Positions 34,250 through 43,498 of a stretch of 64,000 nucleotides of DNA are shown here, piece after piece (position 1 is the first letter of the stretch; every line of letters begins with the position of its first letter). The DNA lies in NCBI RefSeq assembly GCF_002240225.1, contig NZ_CP022584.1, positions 3,208,594-3,272,593 of the forward strand, given 5' to 3'. The notes below the pieces were generated by a model that had not been told where the DNA came from, searched no databases, and saw only the letters and a list, made by a program, of their open reading frames with translations. Origin of the DNA: Paenibacillus physcomitrellae (GTDB taxonomy: Bacteria; Bacillota; Bacilli; Paenibacillales; Paenibacillaceae). The translations under genes and the position numbers were made by a program.

Positions 34250-34313
34250 CATCAAGAACAGCAAACAATTCGACAGCCGCTCACTAAACTTGAGAGAAGG
34301 AAGGTTATAACAA

Positions 34314-34805
34314 ATGGCACATTATACGTTGGAAGAGAAGGACAGCTTTATCGTGTATGGACTGGGAACCGAGCTTAAGAGCCATTACACGGACTTTGCC
34401 GGCCTGAACAAGGAGAAATCCGACTTCTGGCAGGCGGTCAGCGAGGATGGCAGGCTTGATGCGTTAAAAGAGCTGGCTGCCAACGACTACCTTTTTGTAG
34501 TAAATGAAGCGGTGAACAACAAGATGATGTTTTATGCCGGTGTCCTGACAGAGGAAGCGCAAGCGGCGCCTGCAGCGGAAGGGTCCAGGGTAATTCAGTT
34601 CCCTAAAGGAGAATACCTGGTGGTTAGAGGGGAAGGGAAGACGGTCGATGAATTGAATACCAAGCTGACCGGCCTTGCCTTTGGTCAAGCCCTTTCGGAA
34701 GCTCAAAATCATGCTTATGTAGGCGGGCCGAATACAGCGGTGTTGATGGGAGAGCGGGACGGCCTGCTTGTTGGCGAGATGTGGATTCCGGTTGTAAGGA
34801 AATAA
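34314..34805 (+). CDS. GyrI-like effector-binding domain protein
   Basis: Protein of 163 residues consisting of one GyrI-like (bacterial transcription activator effector-binding) domain: YTLEEKDSFIVYGLGTELKS at the start, MMFYAGVLTEE in the middle and FPKGEYLVVRGEG before the last helix. Stand-alone members bind or hydrolyse small toxic molecules. It has no DNA-binding domain. Reading context suggests it works with the divergent WYL regulator, and the following gene starts 11 bases later, so the two form an operon. Confidence 0.82.
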   Translation: MAHYTLEEKDSFIVYGLGTELKSHYTDFAGLNKEKSDFWQAVSEDGRLDALKELAANDYLFVVNEAVNNKMMFYAGVLTEEAQAAPAAEGSRVIQFPKGEYLVVRGEGKTVDELNTKLTGLAFGQALSEAQNHAYVGGPNTAVLMGERDGLLVGEMWIPVVRK

Positions 34806-34816
34806 GGAGAGAGAGG

Positions 34817-35293
34817 GTGCTTTCGGAAGTGTCTTATACCGTTGATTTTAAAAATGTCTCCACAGTGGGTTTAGAATCCTCACCCGTTGCAGAAACGCTG
34901 GCCGGTCTTCGCGCCAATGAAGCCCGTTATTTCATGAACAAATACAAACATGAGTTTACGGTAGTGCCGGCTAAAGAAAGCCAGGAGACCCTGGATTATG
35001 TAAACCGGGTTTTGAAAGAGGAACGGGGAATTGAGTTTGCGGCCAAACCGTTGGAAACGTCGCGTTTTCAGGTGGAGAATATCGACTGGGCTTTCGTTTT
35101 TTATGAGAGTGGTCTCGAAGTCAACGTCTTGTATACGGTGGATGACCCTAAGAAACGGGCCGTCGGCTTCAAGCTTTCCGAAGGAATGGAAGTGCCGGCC
35201 GAACTGGAGGGGAAGTTCAAGTTTGCCCGGCAGAAGTCTAAATTGGCTGGAACGATTCGCGGTTCGTTTTTCGTCATTAAAGGCGAATATTAA
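34817..35293 (+). CDS. Hypothetical small cytosolic protein
   Basis: Protein of 158 residues from GTG 34817, seven bases after AAGGAG. I do not recognise a domain with confidence. Visible features are a first strand SYTVDFKNVSTVGLESSP, a helix VAETLAGLRANEARYFMNKYKHEF, and a later strand-rich part (VENIDWAFVFYESGLEVNVLYTV). No signal peptide or membrane segment is present. The arrangement recalls SRPBCC-like or phage-type small folds, but that is guesswork. It is co-transcribed with the GyrI-like gene and ends before a strong terminator. Confidence 0.7.
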   Translation: MLSEVSYTVDFKNVSTVGLESSPVAETLAGLRANEARYFMNKYKHEFTVVPAKESQETLDYVNRVLKEERGIEFAAKPLETSRFQVENIDWAFVFYESGLEVNVLYTVDDPKKRAVGFKLSEGMEVPAELEGKFKFARQKSKLAGTIRGSFFVIKGEY

Positions 35294-35310
35294 TTGAAAA
35301 TAAATAAAAA

Positions 35311-35333
35311 CCCGGCAAACCTGCCGGGTTTTT
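35311..35333 (+). terminator. Terminator after the GyrI-like operon
   Basis: CCCGGCA (35311-35317) pairs with TGCCGGG (35322-35328), then five T; A-run before it allows use in both directions. Confidence 0.85.
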
Positions 35334-35367
35334 CTATGTAGGATTAAATTATGTACGAATAAGGAAA

Positions 35368-35435
35368 TTGCGCATAAAGAGCTGCTATGGTATCATGAAA
35401 AAACCACTGGTGTCTTTTTTATGAAAAAACCATAG
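35368..35435 (+). promoter_or_regulatory. Promoter and repeat-rich leader of helD
   Basis: TTGCGC (35368-35373) and TATCAT (35391-35396) have a 17-bp spacer. The 12-mer ATGAAAAAACCA occurs twice (35395-35406, 35421-35432). CTATGGT (35385-35391) and ACCATAG (35429-35435) are perfect arms that enclose both. The first 12-mer starts a nine-codon frame (MKKPLVSFL) whose TGA overlaps the ATG of a second, MKKP. The symmetric layout over the promoter favours an operator; the peptide idea would need an earlier start of transcription. Confidence 0.5.
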
Positions 35436-35525
35436 TCCACCTATCTTATCTACACTTTAATCTTACCATGGGACACAGCGGTTGTCAAATGTGCTTTTTC
35501 GGAAATATCGGAAGGGGTGTTCGGA

Positions 35526-37952
35526 ATGGTCAACGAGCAGGATTGGAACCAGGAGCAGGAACGGCTGAGCAAGGTGAAGGGACAGCTGCAGGAGCGAATC
35601 GCCGAGCTGGAGCCGGAGGTGGACGGACTGCAGAATCAGGCGGGGGAAATCCGCAAAAGATTCTGGGAAGAAGTAACCGTCAACACGGCTTCCGATGAGG
35701 ATTTTGAGGAAACGTTCCACAGCATCAAACAGCAGGAAGCGTTGTTGTCCGAACGGGAGCGGAGTTACCGGCTGAAGCTGCAGCAATGGAAAAACCTGCA
35801 GCGGCTGCTGCCGTCTCCTTACTTCGGGCGTATTGATTTTACGGAGAATGGGCTTGGCATCAAAGAGCAGGTTTATATCGGGGTATCGTCTTTCGTTGAT
35901 TCGGAAGGCTTGAATTTTCTGATTTACGACTGGCGGACGCCTATTGCGAGCATGTATTATGACTATTCCCCCGGGCCGGCCGCATATGACACGCCGGGCG
36001 GACGCGTCGAAGGCGTTATGGAGCTGAAACGGCAGTATCAAATCCGGAATGGCCGGCTGCAGAACGTATTCGATACGAGCTTAACGATCGGCGACGAGCT
36101 GCTGCAGCAGGTGCTCGGCAAAGGTGCGGATTCGCAGATGAGGAGCATCGTGGCGACCATCCAGAAGGAACAAAATGCGATTATCCGCGATGACCAAAGC
36201 CGGATGCTCATTGTTCAAGGGGCGGCGGGCAGCGGGAAAACCTCCGCAGCTTTGCAGCGCGTGGCTTATTTGCTTTATAAAGACCGGGAGCGGTTAAAGG
36301 CCGATCAGGTCGTTCTTTTTTCACCGAATCCGATGTTTAACAGCTATGTCTCGACCGTGCTCCCCGAGCTCGGCGAAGAGAACATGCAGCAGGCGACCTT
36401 CCAGGAATACCTGGAGTACGGGCTTGGCGCCGCGCTGCGTTTAGAGGATCCGTTTGACCAGATCGAATACGTGCTGACCGAACAATCCACGCGGGAGTAT
36501 GAAGCCCGGCTCAAGGGAATTGAATATAAGGCGTCGGCGTCCTTCCTTCAAGCCCTACAAAATTATGCCGGGTGGCTGGGACAGGAAGGCATGCGGTTTA
36601 ACGGCATCCGGTTCCGGGACCGCGATCTGATCACGGCTGAGCAAATGGAAGCGCAGTTTTACAGCTATGATCCTTCCATCCGGCTCGCGGTTCGTGTAGG
36701 CATGCTGCAGGAGTGGCTGCTGAAGGAGCTGACCTTGCTGGAGCGCAAGGAGCGAACGGAGCTTTGGGTGCAGGAGGAGCTGAATTACCTCGACAATGAG
36801 CAGTATGCTGCCGTGCATAAGGAACTGCACAAGGAGAGAGGCGTTTTTGACTTTGCCGAGAAATATGAAGAGATTCAGGAATTCCTGCAGAACAAACCGC
36901 GGCGGGATGAGGGCGACTTCGATTATGCAGAGCGGGAGGAAGAGCTGCTGAGCCGGCAGATCGTTAAAGAGCAGTTTAAACCGCTCAGAAGAAGCGTGAA
37001 AAAGATGCGAATCATCGACATGGCTGGACTGTATGCCCAGTTGTTCGGCAGCCCGGACGTTTATGCGGCGATGACGAAGGAGAAGCACATTCCGAAGCAT
37101 TGGGCGGAGGTTTGCGAACAAACCCGGGAGAAGCTTAGCCGGCTCGAGTTGTTCTACGAGGATGCGACTCCGTTTCTGTATCTGAAAGAGTTGGTCGAGG
37201 GCGTGCGGATCAATACGCAGGTCAAACATGTCTTTGTCGATGAAGGCCAGGATTACTCGATGTTTCAATATGAGTTTCTGAAAAAGCTGTTCCCCCGCGC
37301 CCGCATGACGGTGCTCGGCGATTTCGGCCAGGCCATCTTCACCCAGGCCACAGAGCTGTATGGGGCGGATTCGCCGCTAATCGGGCTCTATGGAGAGCCG
37401 GATACCCGTTTGATTCGGCTTGTCCGCAGCTACCGGTCCACCCGCGAGATCGTGGAGTTCACGAGATCGATGCTGCCTGGCGGCCAGGAGATCGTGCCCT
37501 TTGACAGAAGCGGAGGGAAACCGCTCCTCACGCAGGCGGCAAGTAAAGGTCAATTGGCGGCGCAAATAGCGGAAGATGTGGCGGTGCTCCAAGCGGAAGG
37601 TTTCGCCTCTATCGCGGTTATCACCAAAACCGCCGCTGAAAGCATCGAGGCCCATGACCTGCTGACCGCTCATGGAGGTGCGCAGCTGCGGCTCATTACC
37701 AAAGAGACGCCAACCTTTGAGAACGGAGCCGTGGTCATTCCCGCCTATCTGGCAAAGGGTGTGGAATTCGATGCCGTTCTGATTTACGACTCATCAGCGG
37801 ACGTTTATCACCGGGAAAGCGAACGCAAGCTTTTTTATACGGCTTGTACTCGCGCCATGCACCGGCTTCAGCTGTACGCCGCGGGGGCATGGACGCCGTT
37901 CATCAAGGCTGTGGATGCTTCTTTGTATGAAGTGAAAGAGCTGAGAGATTAA
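35526..37952 (+). CDS. helD: HelD-like RNA polymerase recycling ATPase
   Basis: Protein of 808 residues. An N-terminal coiled coil (about 1-90, rich in Glu, Lys, Gln) matches the arm that enters the RNA polymerase secondary channel. Walker A GAAGSGKT is at 232-239, HVFVDEGQDYS is the Walker B/motif II, and LVRSYRSTREIVEFT and a final FYTACTRAM are superfamily 1 helicase motifs. HelD proteins strip RNA polymerase from stalled or drug-bound complexes; some relatives give rifamycin tolerance. ATG 35526 has GAAGGGG upstream; GTG 35517 overlaps it. Single gene with its own promoter and terminator. It is not UvrD or Rep, since the accessory-arm insert is present. Confidence 0.85.
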   Translation: MVNEQDWNQEQERLSKVKGQLQERIAELEPEVDGLQNQAGEIRKRFWEEVTVNTASDEDFEETFHSIKQQEALLSERERSYRLKLQQWKNLQRLLPSPYFGRIDFTENGLGIKEQVYIGVSSFVDSEGLNFLIYDWRTPIASMYYDYSPGPAAYDTPGGRVEGVMELKRQYQIRNGRLQNVFDTSLTIGDELLQQVLGKGADSQMRSIVATIQKEQNAIIRDDQSRMLIVQGAAGSGKTSAALQRVAYLLYKDRERLKADQVVLFSPNPMFNSYVSTVLPELGEENMQQATFQEYLEYGLGAALRLEDPFDQIEYVLTEQSTREYEARLKGIEYKASASFLQALQNYAGWLGQEGMRFNGIRFRDRDLITAEQMEAQFYSYDPSIRLAVRVGMLQEWLLKELTLLERKERTELWVQEELNYLDNEQYAAVHKELHKERGVFDFAEKYEEIQEFLQNKPRRDEGDFDYAEREEELLSRQIVKEQFKPLRRSVKKMRIIDMAGLYAQLFGSPDVYAAMTKEKHIPKHWAEVCEQTREKLSRLELFYEDATPFLYLKELVEGVRINTQVKHVFVDEGQDYSMFQYEFLKKLFPRARMTVLGDFGQAIFTQATELYGADSPLIGLYGEPDTRLIRLVRSYRSTREIVEFTRSMLPGGQEIVPFDRSGGKPLLTQAASKGQLAAQIAEDVAVLQAEGFASIAVITKTAAESIEAHDLLTAHGGAQLRLITKETPTFENGAVVIPAYLAKGVEFDAVLIYDSSADVYHRESERKLFYTACTRAMHRLQLYAAGAWTPFIKAVDASLYEVKELRD

Positions 37953-37981
37953 AAGCGCGAACAGCAGAAGCGGTACTAGGA

Positions 37982-38010
37982 GGCACTCCAATTGGAGTGC
38001 CCTTTGTTTT
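37982..38010 (+). terminator. Terminator after helD
   Basis: GGCACTCCAATTGGAGTGCC (37982-38001) is a perfect 20-bp palindrome followed by CTTTGTTTT. Confidence 0.75.
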
Positions 38011-38040
38011 AAAAAGCACAGGTACAGGGGCGCCCGGCCC

Positions 38041-38760
38041 CTAATGCTGAATTGGCGGTAGGTCCGCTGAAGTGGGGTCGGAGATATAAATCTGGCCCTC
38101 CTGATCGATGGAGGCAAAGAAAATATCCTCCTGGCGCAGGCCTTTAGCTCGCAGTTGGGCATCCAGCCAGGATCGCTCTTTGTGAATGTAGCTTAACGAT
38201 TCTTCATAGACGACGCCTTCCACAATCAGGGGATAAGATACATCCTTATTGGGTTTAGGAAGTCTCGTATGATTCGGGAGCGGAGCGGAAGGGGACTCCT
38301 TTTTATACACGGTTAACTTGCCGTTAGCCTCGAGAATCGCAAATTCGACGTCAGCGATATGGAAGACATCTTTCTCACGCAGCATTTGCAGAATGTTATC
38401 TATGGAGTACCTTACTTTCTTCAGGTTATTAACTACAAATTTGCCCTGATTGATGACAATAGTCGGTTCGAAGGTGATCAGCTTACCGAATTTCCTGGAT
38501 TTAATCACCAGGAATGAAACGCCCCGCTGCAGGAGGGCAATCAGCACAATCGCAACAGCCGTATGGATATGATCAATGTTGGGATCAGCAATATCGGCCC
38601 CAACGACTGCTCCCAAAGCGAGGATGACGAGAAAGTCGAACACCGGAAGCTCGCCGATGGATCTTTTGCCCATAAACAAACCTGCGATCAGCATGAGGGG
38701 GAAGATCGTGATGATCCTCCCGGCTACGAGAAGCGAATCTTTAACGGTATCCATCCACAT
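38041..38760 (-). CDS. DUF421 family membrane protein (YetF-like)
   Basis: Protein of 239 residues. Three membrane segments fill the first 90 residues, with the family block KRSIGELPVFDFLVILALGAVVGADIAD between the first and second. A cytosolic part follows with FEPTIVINQGKFVVNNLKKVRYSIDNILQMLREK and FAILEANGKLTVY, the two-lobed DUF421 domain. The family occurs in many copies in spore-formers (YetF, YdfR, YkjA); some affect germination or stress, but biochemistry is not settled. Single gene, convergent with helD. Confidence 0.88.
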   Translation of the reverse strand: MWMDTVKDSLLVAGRIITIFPLMLIAGLFMGKRSIGELPVFDFLVILALGAVVGADIADPNIDHIHTAVAIVLIALLQRGVSFLVIKSRKFGKLITFEPTIVINQGKFVVNNLKKVRYSIDNILQMLREKDVFHIADVEFAILEANGKLTVYKKESPSAPLPNHTRLPKPNKDVSYPLIVEGVVYEESLSYIHKERSWLDAQLRAKGLRQEDIFFASIDQEGQIYISDPTSADLPPIQH

Positions 38761-38948
38761 TCAGACGTACCCTGCCTTTATCAATAATTTGTCGGGTGTT
38801 TTAATGGGTATCTTACCCAATTGTTCCTTTAACATACCCGGCAAATCCCGATATTCCCAGCGGCAGGACAGGTGTACATGAAATTGTCTACTTCTTTTTC
38901 CTATAAGAATATAAGATAATTTCCATGTAGAAGAGAGGAGTGTGTGGC

Positions 38949-39578
38949 GTGAAGCAGCGTGCGAAAGTGATGCTTGTCGAGGATGATCTGGATTGGAGTA
39001 ACGGTTTGCAAATGTATTTCTCCAAAGAAGCCGGATTTGAGATCGTTACTTGTGTGAGCAGCAAGGCAGCCTGCATGTCAGCCCTCGACGAAACTCCGGT
39101 GGATGTAGTCCTTATGGATATTATGTTAGGCGATGCCGATTCATCAGGCCTGGATGCCGCATTGGATATTACGCATAAGCATCCCTCCGTCAAAGTGATT
39201 ATGTTGAGTTCGCTCGACGATGATGACGAGGTGTTTAACGAGGCTTTCTTGAACGGAGCCTACGATTTCGTATATAAGAATGAATTTGAACAAATTCCTG
39301 AAGTCATTGCCGGTGCAATGAAAGATCAGCAGACCAAATACGGTCCGAGATTAAAGAAGCTTATTTATGATAAGAAGAAAAAGCTGCTAACGCCTTACGA
39401 TGTCGTCCTGCTCAAACTGATCGCGGAAGGAAAAACACAACAGGAAATTGCCGATATGAATAGTGTAAGCTTGTCAGCGGTAAAGAAACACGTAGGCAGA
39501 GTCCTGGAGAAGTTTCAATGGGACCGTTCCACAAGGGAGCTGGCGGACAAGTGCATGAAATGGGGGATTTTGGAGTAA
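38949..39578 (+). CDS. NarL/LuxR-type response regulator
   Basis: Protein of 209 residues from GTG 38949, eight bases after AGGAG. The receiver has the acidic pair E11-D12-D13 and phospho-acceptor D57 in VVLMDIMLGDADSSG. The C-terminal LuxR helix-turn-helix reads LIAEGKTQQEIADMNSVSLSAVKKHVGRVLEKF. The kinase gene follows after 13 bases, so they form one operon and a cognate pair. Targets are unknown; the genes nearest are a DUF421 protein and an amidase. Confidence 0.9.
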   Translation: MKQRAKVMLVEDDLDWSNGLQMYFSKEAGFEIVTCVSSKAACMSALDETPVDVVLMDIMLGDADSSGLDAALDITHKHPSVKVIMLSSLDDDDEVFNEAFLNGAYDFVYKNEFEQIPEVIAGAMKDQQTKYGPRLKKLIYDKKKKLLTPYDVVLLKLIAEGKTQQEIADMNSVSLSAVKKHVGRVLEKFQWDRSTRELADKCMKWGILE

Positions 39579-39591
39579 GGGGACCGGACCA

Positions 39592-40911
39592 ATGATTATC
39601 GCATTTTTCTTGTTTTTGTTTATGATCACGACGCCGATTAGTATCTATCTGCTTGTTAAGCAGAAGGAGAACCGCTTGCTTGTATGGGGAGCCCTGATTC
39701 TTTTTACTGTGGGTTTAAGCGGGCTGCAGGTTGGCTTGGAGAAGCTTGTGCTGCCTTACGAGAAGACCGTGGAAGCAGACGGGGCCTGGACGGCGGCGCT
39801 GCAGGTGATGACGTCTTTTCTGAATATCGTGATCCATACCTTTCCGTATTATCTGATTCTTATCTTTTTTATCAATTTTGCGGGATATTCGAAGGCAATC
39901 CTGACGGGTTTATTGCTCGTTCCGGCGCTGCTGTCCTTTATTTTTAGCGATATGTACCCGGTTTCGAGGATTAATTATTCCTATATTTTGAGCTGGGGTC
40001 TTCCGTATATGCTGGCTTCGGTGATCCTGTTTGCAAAGTGCGTGTTGAAGGCGGAGCGGGGAACCAAGAGGCTCCAGTATTTCGGGATTGGCATGATGAT
40101 TCTGATTCCTGAAGTCTTTCTGCTGCTTCTGCAGTTAGAAGGCATTTATTTTCAATCTCCGATAGAGATCCTGATGTTTATTCCGATTATTTGCCTGGTC
40201 AGTCTGCTGTTAGGGTTGCTCTTCTACGTCTATAACGTCTTCGCTCAATTCCAGTCCGCTGTCGTGCTGACGAAGATGCAGCTGGGTACGAGCCTGATGC
40301 AGCATGCCTTCAAGAACGCGATCTCAAAAAATAAACTCCACGCGCTGAATATGCAGCGCAGCCTGGATTCCGGGCAATATGAGGTTGTAGGCGAGCAACT
40401 GGAAAGCCTGCTGCGGTCCAATGAGCATCTCATGAACATGGTGTCGAAATTATCCTATCTGACCCGGAGCCGGATATCTGCAGAGCCGGAGTTGACCGAC
40501 GTTTCTATTCTGCTGGATGAAGTGATCGATCAGTTTCAAGATACATCCGTTTCGTTCGAGAAACGATATGCCGCCACGACGCTGCACGTCGACCGTACGC
40601 TGATGGCCGAATGCTTCTCCAACATTATCAGCAATGCGGTGGAAGCCATGTCCGGGCGGGGGCAGGTTGCCGTAACGGTGGAACGGGCGAGGCGCCATGT
40701 GAACATTTATTTTACGGATACCGGCAGAGGGATGAACAAGGAGCAATTGAACAATATGTTCGAGCCCTTCTACTCCACGAAGCAGAAGCTGGGGCATAAC
40801 TTTGGTCTGGGCATGTTTCACGTCAAGAAAATAATGAATGCGCATCGGGGCAAAGTGAAGGTGACGAGTCAATCGGGAAAAGGAACAACCGTTACGTTGG
40901 TATTACCCTAA
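39592..40911 (+). CDS. Sensor histidine kinase with multi-pass membrane domain
   Basis: Protein of 439 residues. Six or seven membrane segments cover about 1-220, without a large extracellular loop, so the signal is probably sensed within or near the membrane. The phospho-acceptor region reads LMQHAFKNAISKNKLH, with His in an H-x-x-K-N setting like that of LytS/NatK-like kinases. The ATPase has N-box NIISNAVEAM, TDTGRGM and FGLGMFHVKKIM. It should phosphorylate the NarL-type regulator encoded 13 bases upstream. Confidence 0.88.
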   Translation: MIIAFFLFLFMITTPISIYLLVKQKENRLLVWGALILFTVGLSGLQVGLEKLVLPYEKTVEADGAWTAALQVMTSFLNIVIHTFPYYLILIFFINFAGYSKAILTGLLLVPALLSFIFSDMYPVSRINYSYILSWGLPYMLASVILFAKCVLKAERGTKRLQYFGIGMMILIPEVFLLLLQLEGIYFQSPIEILMFIPIICLVSLLLGLLFYVYNVFAQFQSAVVLTKMQLGTSLMQHAFKNAISKNKLHALNMQRSLDSGQYEVVGEQLESLLRSNEHLMNMVSKLSYLTRSRISAEPELTDVSILLDEVIDQFQDTSVSFEKRYAATTLHVDRTLMAECFSNIISNAVEAMSGRGQVAVTVERARRHVNIYFTDTGRGMNKEQLNNMFEPFYSTKQKLGHNFGLGMFHVKKIMNAHRGKVKVTSQSGKGTTVTLVLP

Positions 40912-41227
40912 CGCCTATGCGATGGCAGAGCCCCAGGATATTTAGCTTGATAGAGCGGAGATCGGAAATCCGCGGATACGCGGATAGCTGGACGTGATGT
41001 GTATGCGGCAAAGAGGGCCATTTGTTAATAGGAATAGGGGCTGCTGGGCACTTGAGGTTTGGGTTGAGGTATAAAATGTGACATGTCTAATAATTTGGTT
41101 CACTACATCCTACAAAAAGCTCGTTATATGTCATATTATATAACATAATATTCGTTGAGCAGTCTATTATAATGTGATATGCTCCAAATATGTTATATAT
41201 ACTTACATATTGGGAGGGTGCTGCAGG
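40912..41227 (+). promoter_or_regulatory. AT-rich region with the amidase promoter
   Basis: TTGAGC (41155-41160) and TATGCT (41178-41183) with a 17-bp spacer are a likely promoter. Just before it, GTTATAT and ATATAAC (about 41123-41144) are inverted arms. A TATAAT at 41168-41173 has no matching -35. The first 180 bases hold nothing I can name. Confidence 0.45.
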
Positions 41228-43273
41228 ATGAATCATGCGAAGAAGCGAAAGGCTGTTAAAATGATGACGGTACCGATCTTGAGTTTGGCGTTATTGGGAG
41301 GTGTTATTCCGGTGAATGCAATGAACACTACTAGTTTAATTGCCGACGCCACGACCACAACCAAGGCCTTTCAGGATCTGCAGATGGTTGTCCGGCAAGC
41401 GAAGAGCATCGATCTGGGGGATTATCCTGCTTCGTATGCGGATGAGGTGAAGTATGCGCTCAGTATGGTGAGCAACCTTACACCGAATAGCACCGTGTAC
41501 AAGATTAATGAAGCAAGGCTTATGCTTCAAGTTGCTTTGGATTCGCTCACGATTGATCTGGAGAAGGCTGCCATTGCGGATATGCAGGCTGCGGTTAAGG
41601 CAGGAAAGCTGACGTATGTGCAGTTGGTCAACATGTATTTGACCCGAATCGATCTCTACAACAATTACACCGTTCGACTGGATGCGGTCGCGAGCCTTAA
41701 CCCTAAAGCCATCGAGCTTGCAAAAGCCTCTGATGCTGCCGTTAAGGCGGACCCTTCCAAAGCGGCGGGCATGTTCGGCATTCCGATTCTGATCAAGGAC
41801 AACATTGGAACGGCGAAAGCCGATGGGATGCCGACCACAGCGGGATCGATCGCCTTGGCCAACAGTTACCCCGAAGAGGACTCCTTCCTGGCAAGCCAGC
41901 TCAAGAAATCAGGGGCTATCATTTTGGGAAAAACAAACCTGTCCGAATTCGCAAACTTCATTACAAACGGAATGCGGAACGGCTATTCCACCCTCCAGGG
42001 TCAGGTCCTGAACCCGTATCTTCCTAATGTGCTGGACGTCTCTGGATCCTCTTCCGGTTCGGGCGCGGGAGGAGCGGCGGCTCTCGCCGCTATCACCATT
42101 GGTACGGAAACCTCCGGTTCGATTTTGTCCCCATCGCAAAAAAACTCGCTTGTCGGCTTGAAGCCGACGGTCGGGCTGGTCAGCCGCAGCGGCATTATTC
42201 CTTTGTCGCATAGCCAGGATACGGCCGGACCGATGGGGCGGGATGTAGCAGATGTCGCAACGCTGCTGTCCGCCATGCAGGGGTATGACGCTGACGACAT
42301 CCATATGAACATGGGGGTCGATAACGAAATTGAGGTCGATGAGGCCTATTTCAATGAGCATACCGAAACAGACTATACCGCCTACTTGAAGGAAGACGGC
42401 TTGAAGGGCAAGGTCCTTGGCGTATACCGGACTCCTAATCAAGAGACGCAGCCGGACGTTTATGAAGCCTTCCAGAAGGCTGTCCAAGTGCTGAAGGATC
42501 AAGGCGCGACGATTATTTACGCCGCAGATGGCGGAGACATGGCGAATGAACTACCCAACGCTCCTGCATCCAAGGTGCTGTATTACGATTTCAAAGAAGA
42601 TATCGAGAATTATTTGAAAGCCCAGAAGAATCCGGTACTCGCGAGCGATAATAAGACGGTCATTAAGAGTCTGCAGGACATTATCGACTATAATAAAAAA
42701 CACCTCGATGTACTGAAATACGGCCAGACGATCCTGGAGGAAGCCGAGACTTATGATATGACACCGGGATCTGCGGATTACCAAACCCGCGACAAGCAGC
42801 GGGCCGCCGATGTTGAATATTCCCGGAAGAACGGCATCAACTATTTACTGGATAAATACAAGCTTGATGGATTGATTGGCCTGAACGGCGCAACAACCGG
42901 AATTGCGGCTAAAGCCGGCTATCCGAGCATTACGGTCCCGACGGGCTACCGGACGGCAGAAGGCGGGAACGGAGAGCCGATCAACCTGCAGATTACGGGT
43001 GACTCGTTCACCGAAGATAAGCTGATCGAGATGGGATATGCCTATGAACAGGCGACTCAAGCGCGTGTGGCTCCAGGGATGGCCGTCAAAGACCGTCTGA
43101 AGGCACTGCTCGATGATGCGGAGGCTCAGAAGCTGAGCGGGGAAGTGTACGACAATGCGCTTGCCGTGTATAAGAGCAACTTTGCTACAGCACGAGAGGT
43201 GAACGATGCGGCGAATCGCCTGTATGTGGAGCTCTACCATTCGTGGTGGCCGGACGTTAAAAATGAGTTTTAA
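41228..43273 (+). CDS. Secreted amidase-signature family protein
   Basis: Protein of 681 residues. A signal peptide (basic start KKRKAVK, hydrophobic core, cleavage near VNAMN) indicates export. The amidase-signature core runs from about 115 to 610: IPILIKDNIG has the catalytic Lys, DVSGSSSGSGAGGAAALAA the bridging cis-Ser, and GTETSGSI the nucleophile Ser. Short helical FIVAR-like modules, used for glycan or protein binding, flank it on both sides. Substrate cannot be told from sequence; secreted members act on amides or peptides. ATG 41228 follows GGGAGGG and CAGG. Single gene. Confidence 0.85.
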   Translation: MNHAKKRKAVKMMTVPILSLALLGGVIPVNAMNTTSLIADATTTTKAFQDLQMVVRQAKSIDLGDYPASYADEVKYALSMVSNLTPNSTVYKINEARLMLQVALDSLTIDLEKAAIADMQAAVKAGKLTYVQLVNMYLTRIDLYNNYTVRLDAVASLNPKAIELAKASDAAVKADPSKAAGMFGIPILIKDNIGTAKADGMPTTAGSIALANSYPEEDSFLASQLKKSGAIILGKTNLSEFANFITNGMRNGYSTLQGQVLNPYLPNVLDVSGSSSGSGAGGAAALAAITIGTETSGSILSPSQKNSLVGLKPTVGLVSRSGIIPLSHSQDTAGPMGRDVADVATLLSAMQGYDADDIHMNMGVDNEIEVDEAYFNEHTETDYTAYLKEDGLKGKVLGVYRTPNQETQPDVYEAFQKAVQVLKDQGATIIYAADGGDMANELPNAPASKVLYYDFKEDIENYLKAQKNPVLASDNKTVIKSLQDIIDYNKKHLDVLKYGQTILEEAETYDMTPGSADYQTRDKQRAADVEYSRKNGINYLLDKYKLDGLIGLNGATTGIAAKAGYPSITVPTGYRTAEGGNGEPINLQITGDSFTEDKLIEMGYAYEQATQARVAPGMAVKDRLKALLDDAEAQKLSGEVYDNALAVYKSNFATAREVNDAANRLYVELYHSWWPDVKNEF

Positions 43274-43320
43274 GCCATAATCCATTTGCATTAGCTTAAA
43301 CGCAACCTTAAAACCATTAC

Positions 43321-43356
43321 TAAACCGATCGCTAAATCCATCGCTAAATCCATCAA
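43321..43356. repeat. Three 12-bp tandem repeats
   Basis: TAAACCGATCGC, TAAATCCATCGC and TAAATCCATCAA follow head to tail after the amidase stop. They are in no likely gene. Confidence 0.6.
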
Positions 43357-43389
43357 AGAACCCATTCATAAACCCCTTACAAGCAGAAG

Positions 43390-43438
43390 GGCGACCCTCG
43401 CAGCTAATAGTGCTGCTGGAGGTCGCCTTGTTTGTTTC
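43390..43438 (+). terminator. Terminator after the amidase gene
   Basis: GGCGACC (43390-43396) pairs with GGTCGCC (43421-43427), with an inner GCAGC/GCTGC pairing, then TTGTTTGTTT. Confidence 0.75.
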
Positions 43439-43498
43439 CTTATATGTCTTATGCCTGCTCTAAGTGTCTGCCGCCCTATGCTTCAGCAAGGGGTGTAA

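Noticed and set aside
35395..35424. MKKPLVSFL as a helD leader peptide
   Set aside because: Not listed as a gene: its ATG lies inside the best -10 box, so the mRNA from that promoter would not contain it, and no ribosome site is near.
36555..37268. Minus-strand frame of 237 codons
   Set aside because: Antisense of helD, with no ribosome site or family motif.
43321..43356. Tandem repeats as a CRISPR array
   Set aside because: Units are 12 bp with no spacers, and no cas genes are present.
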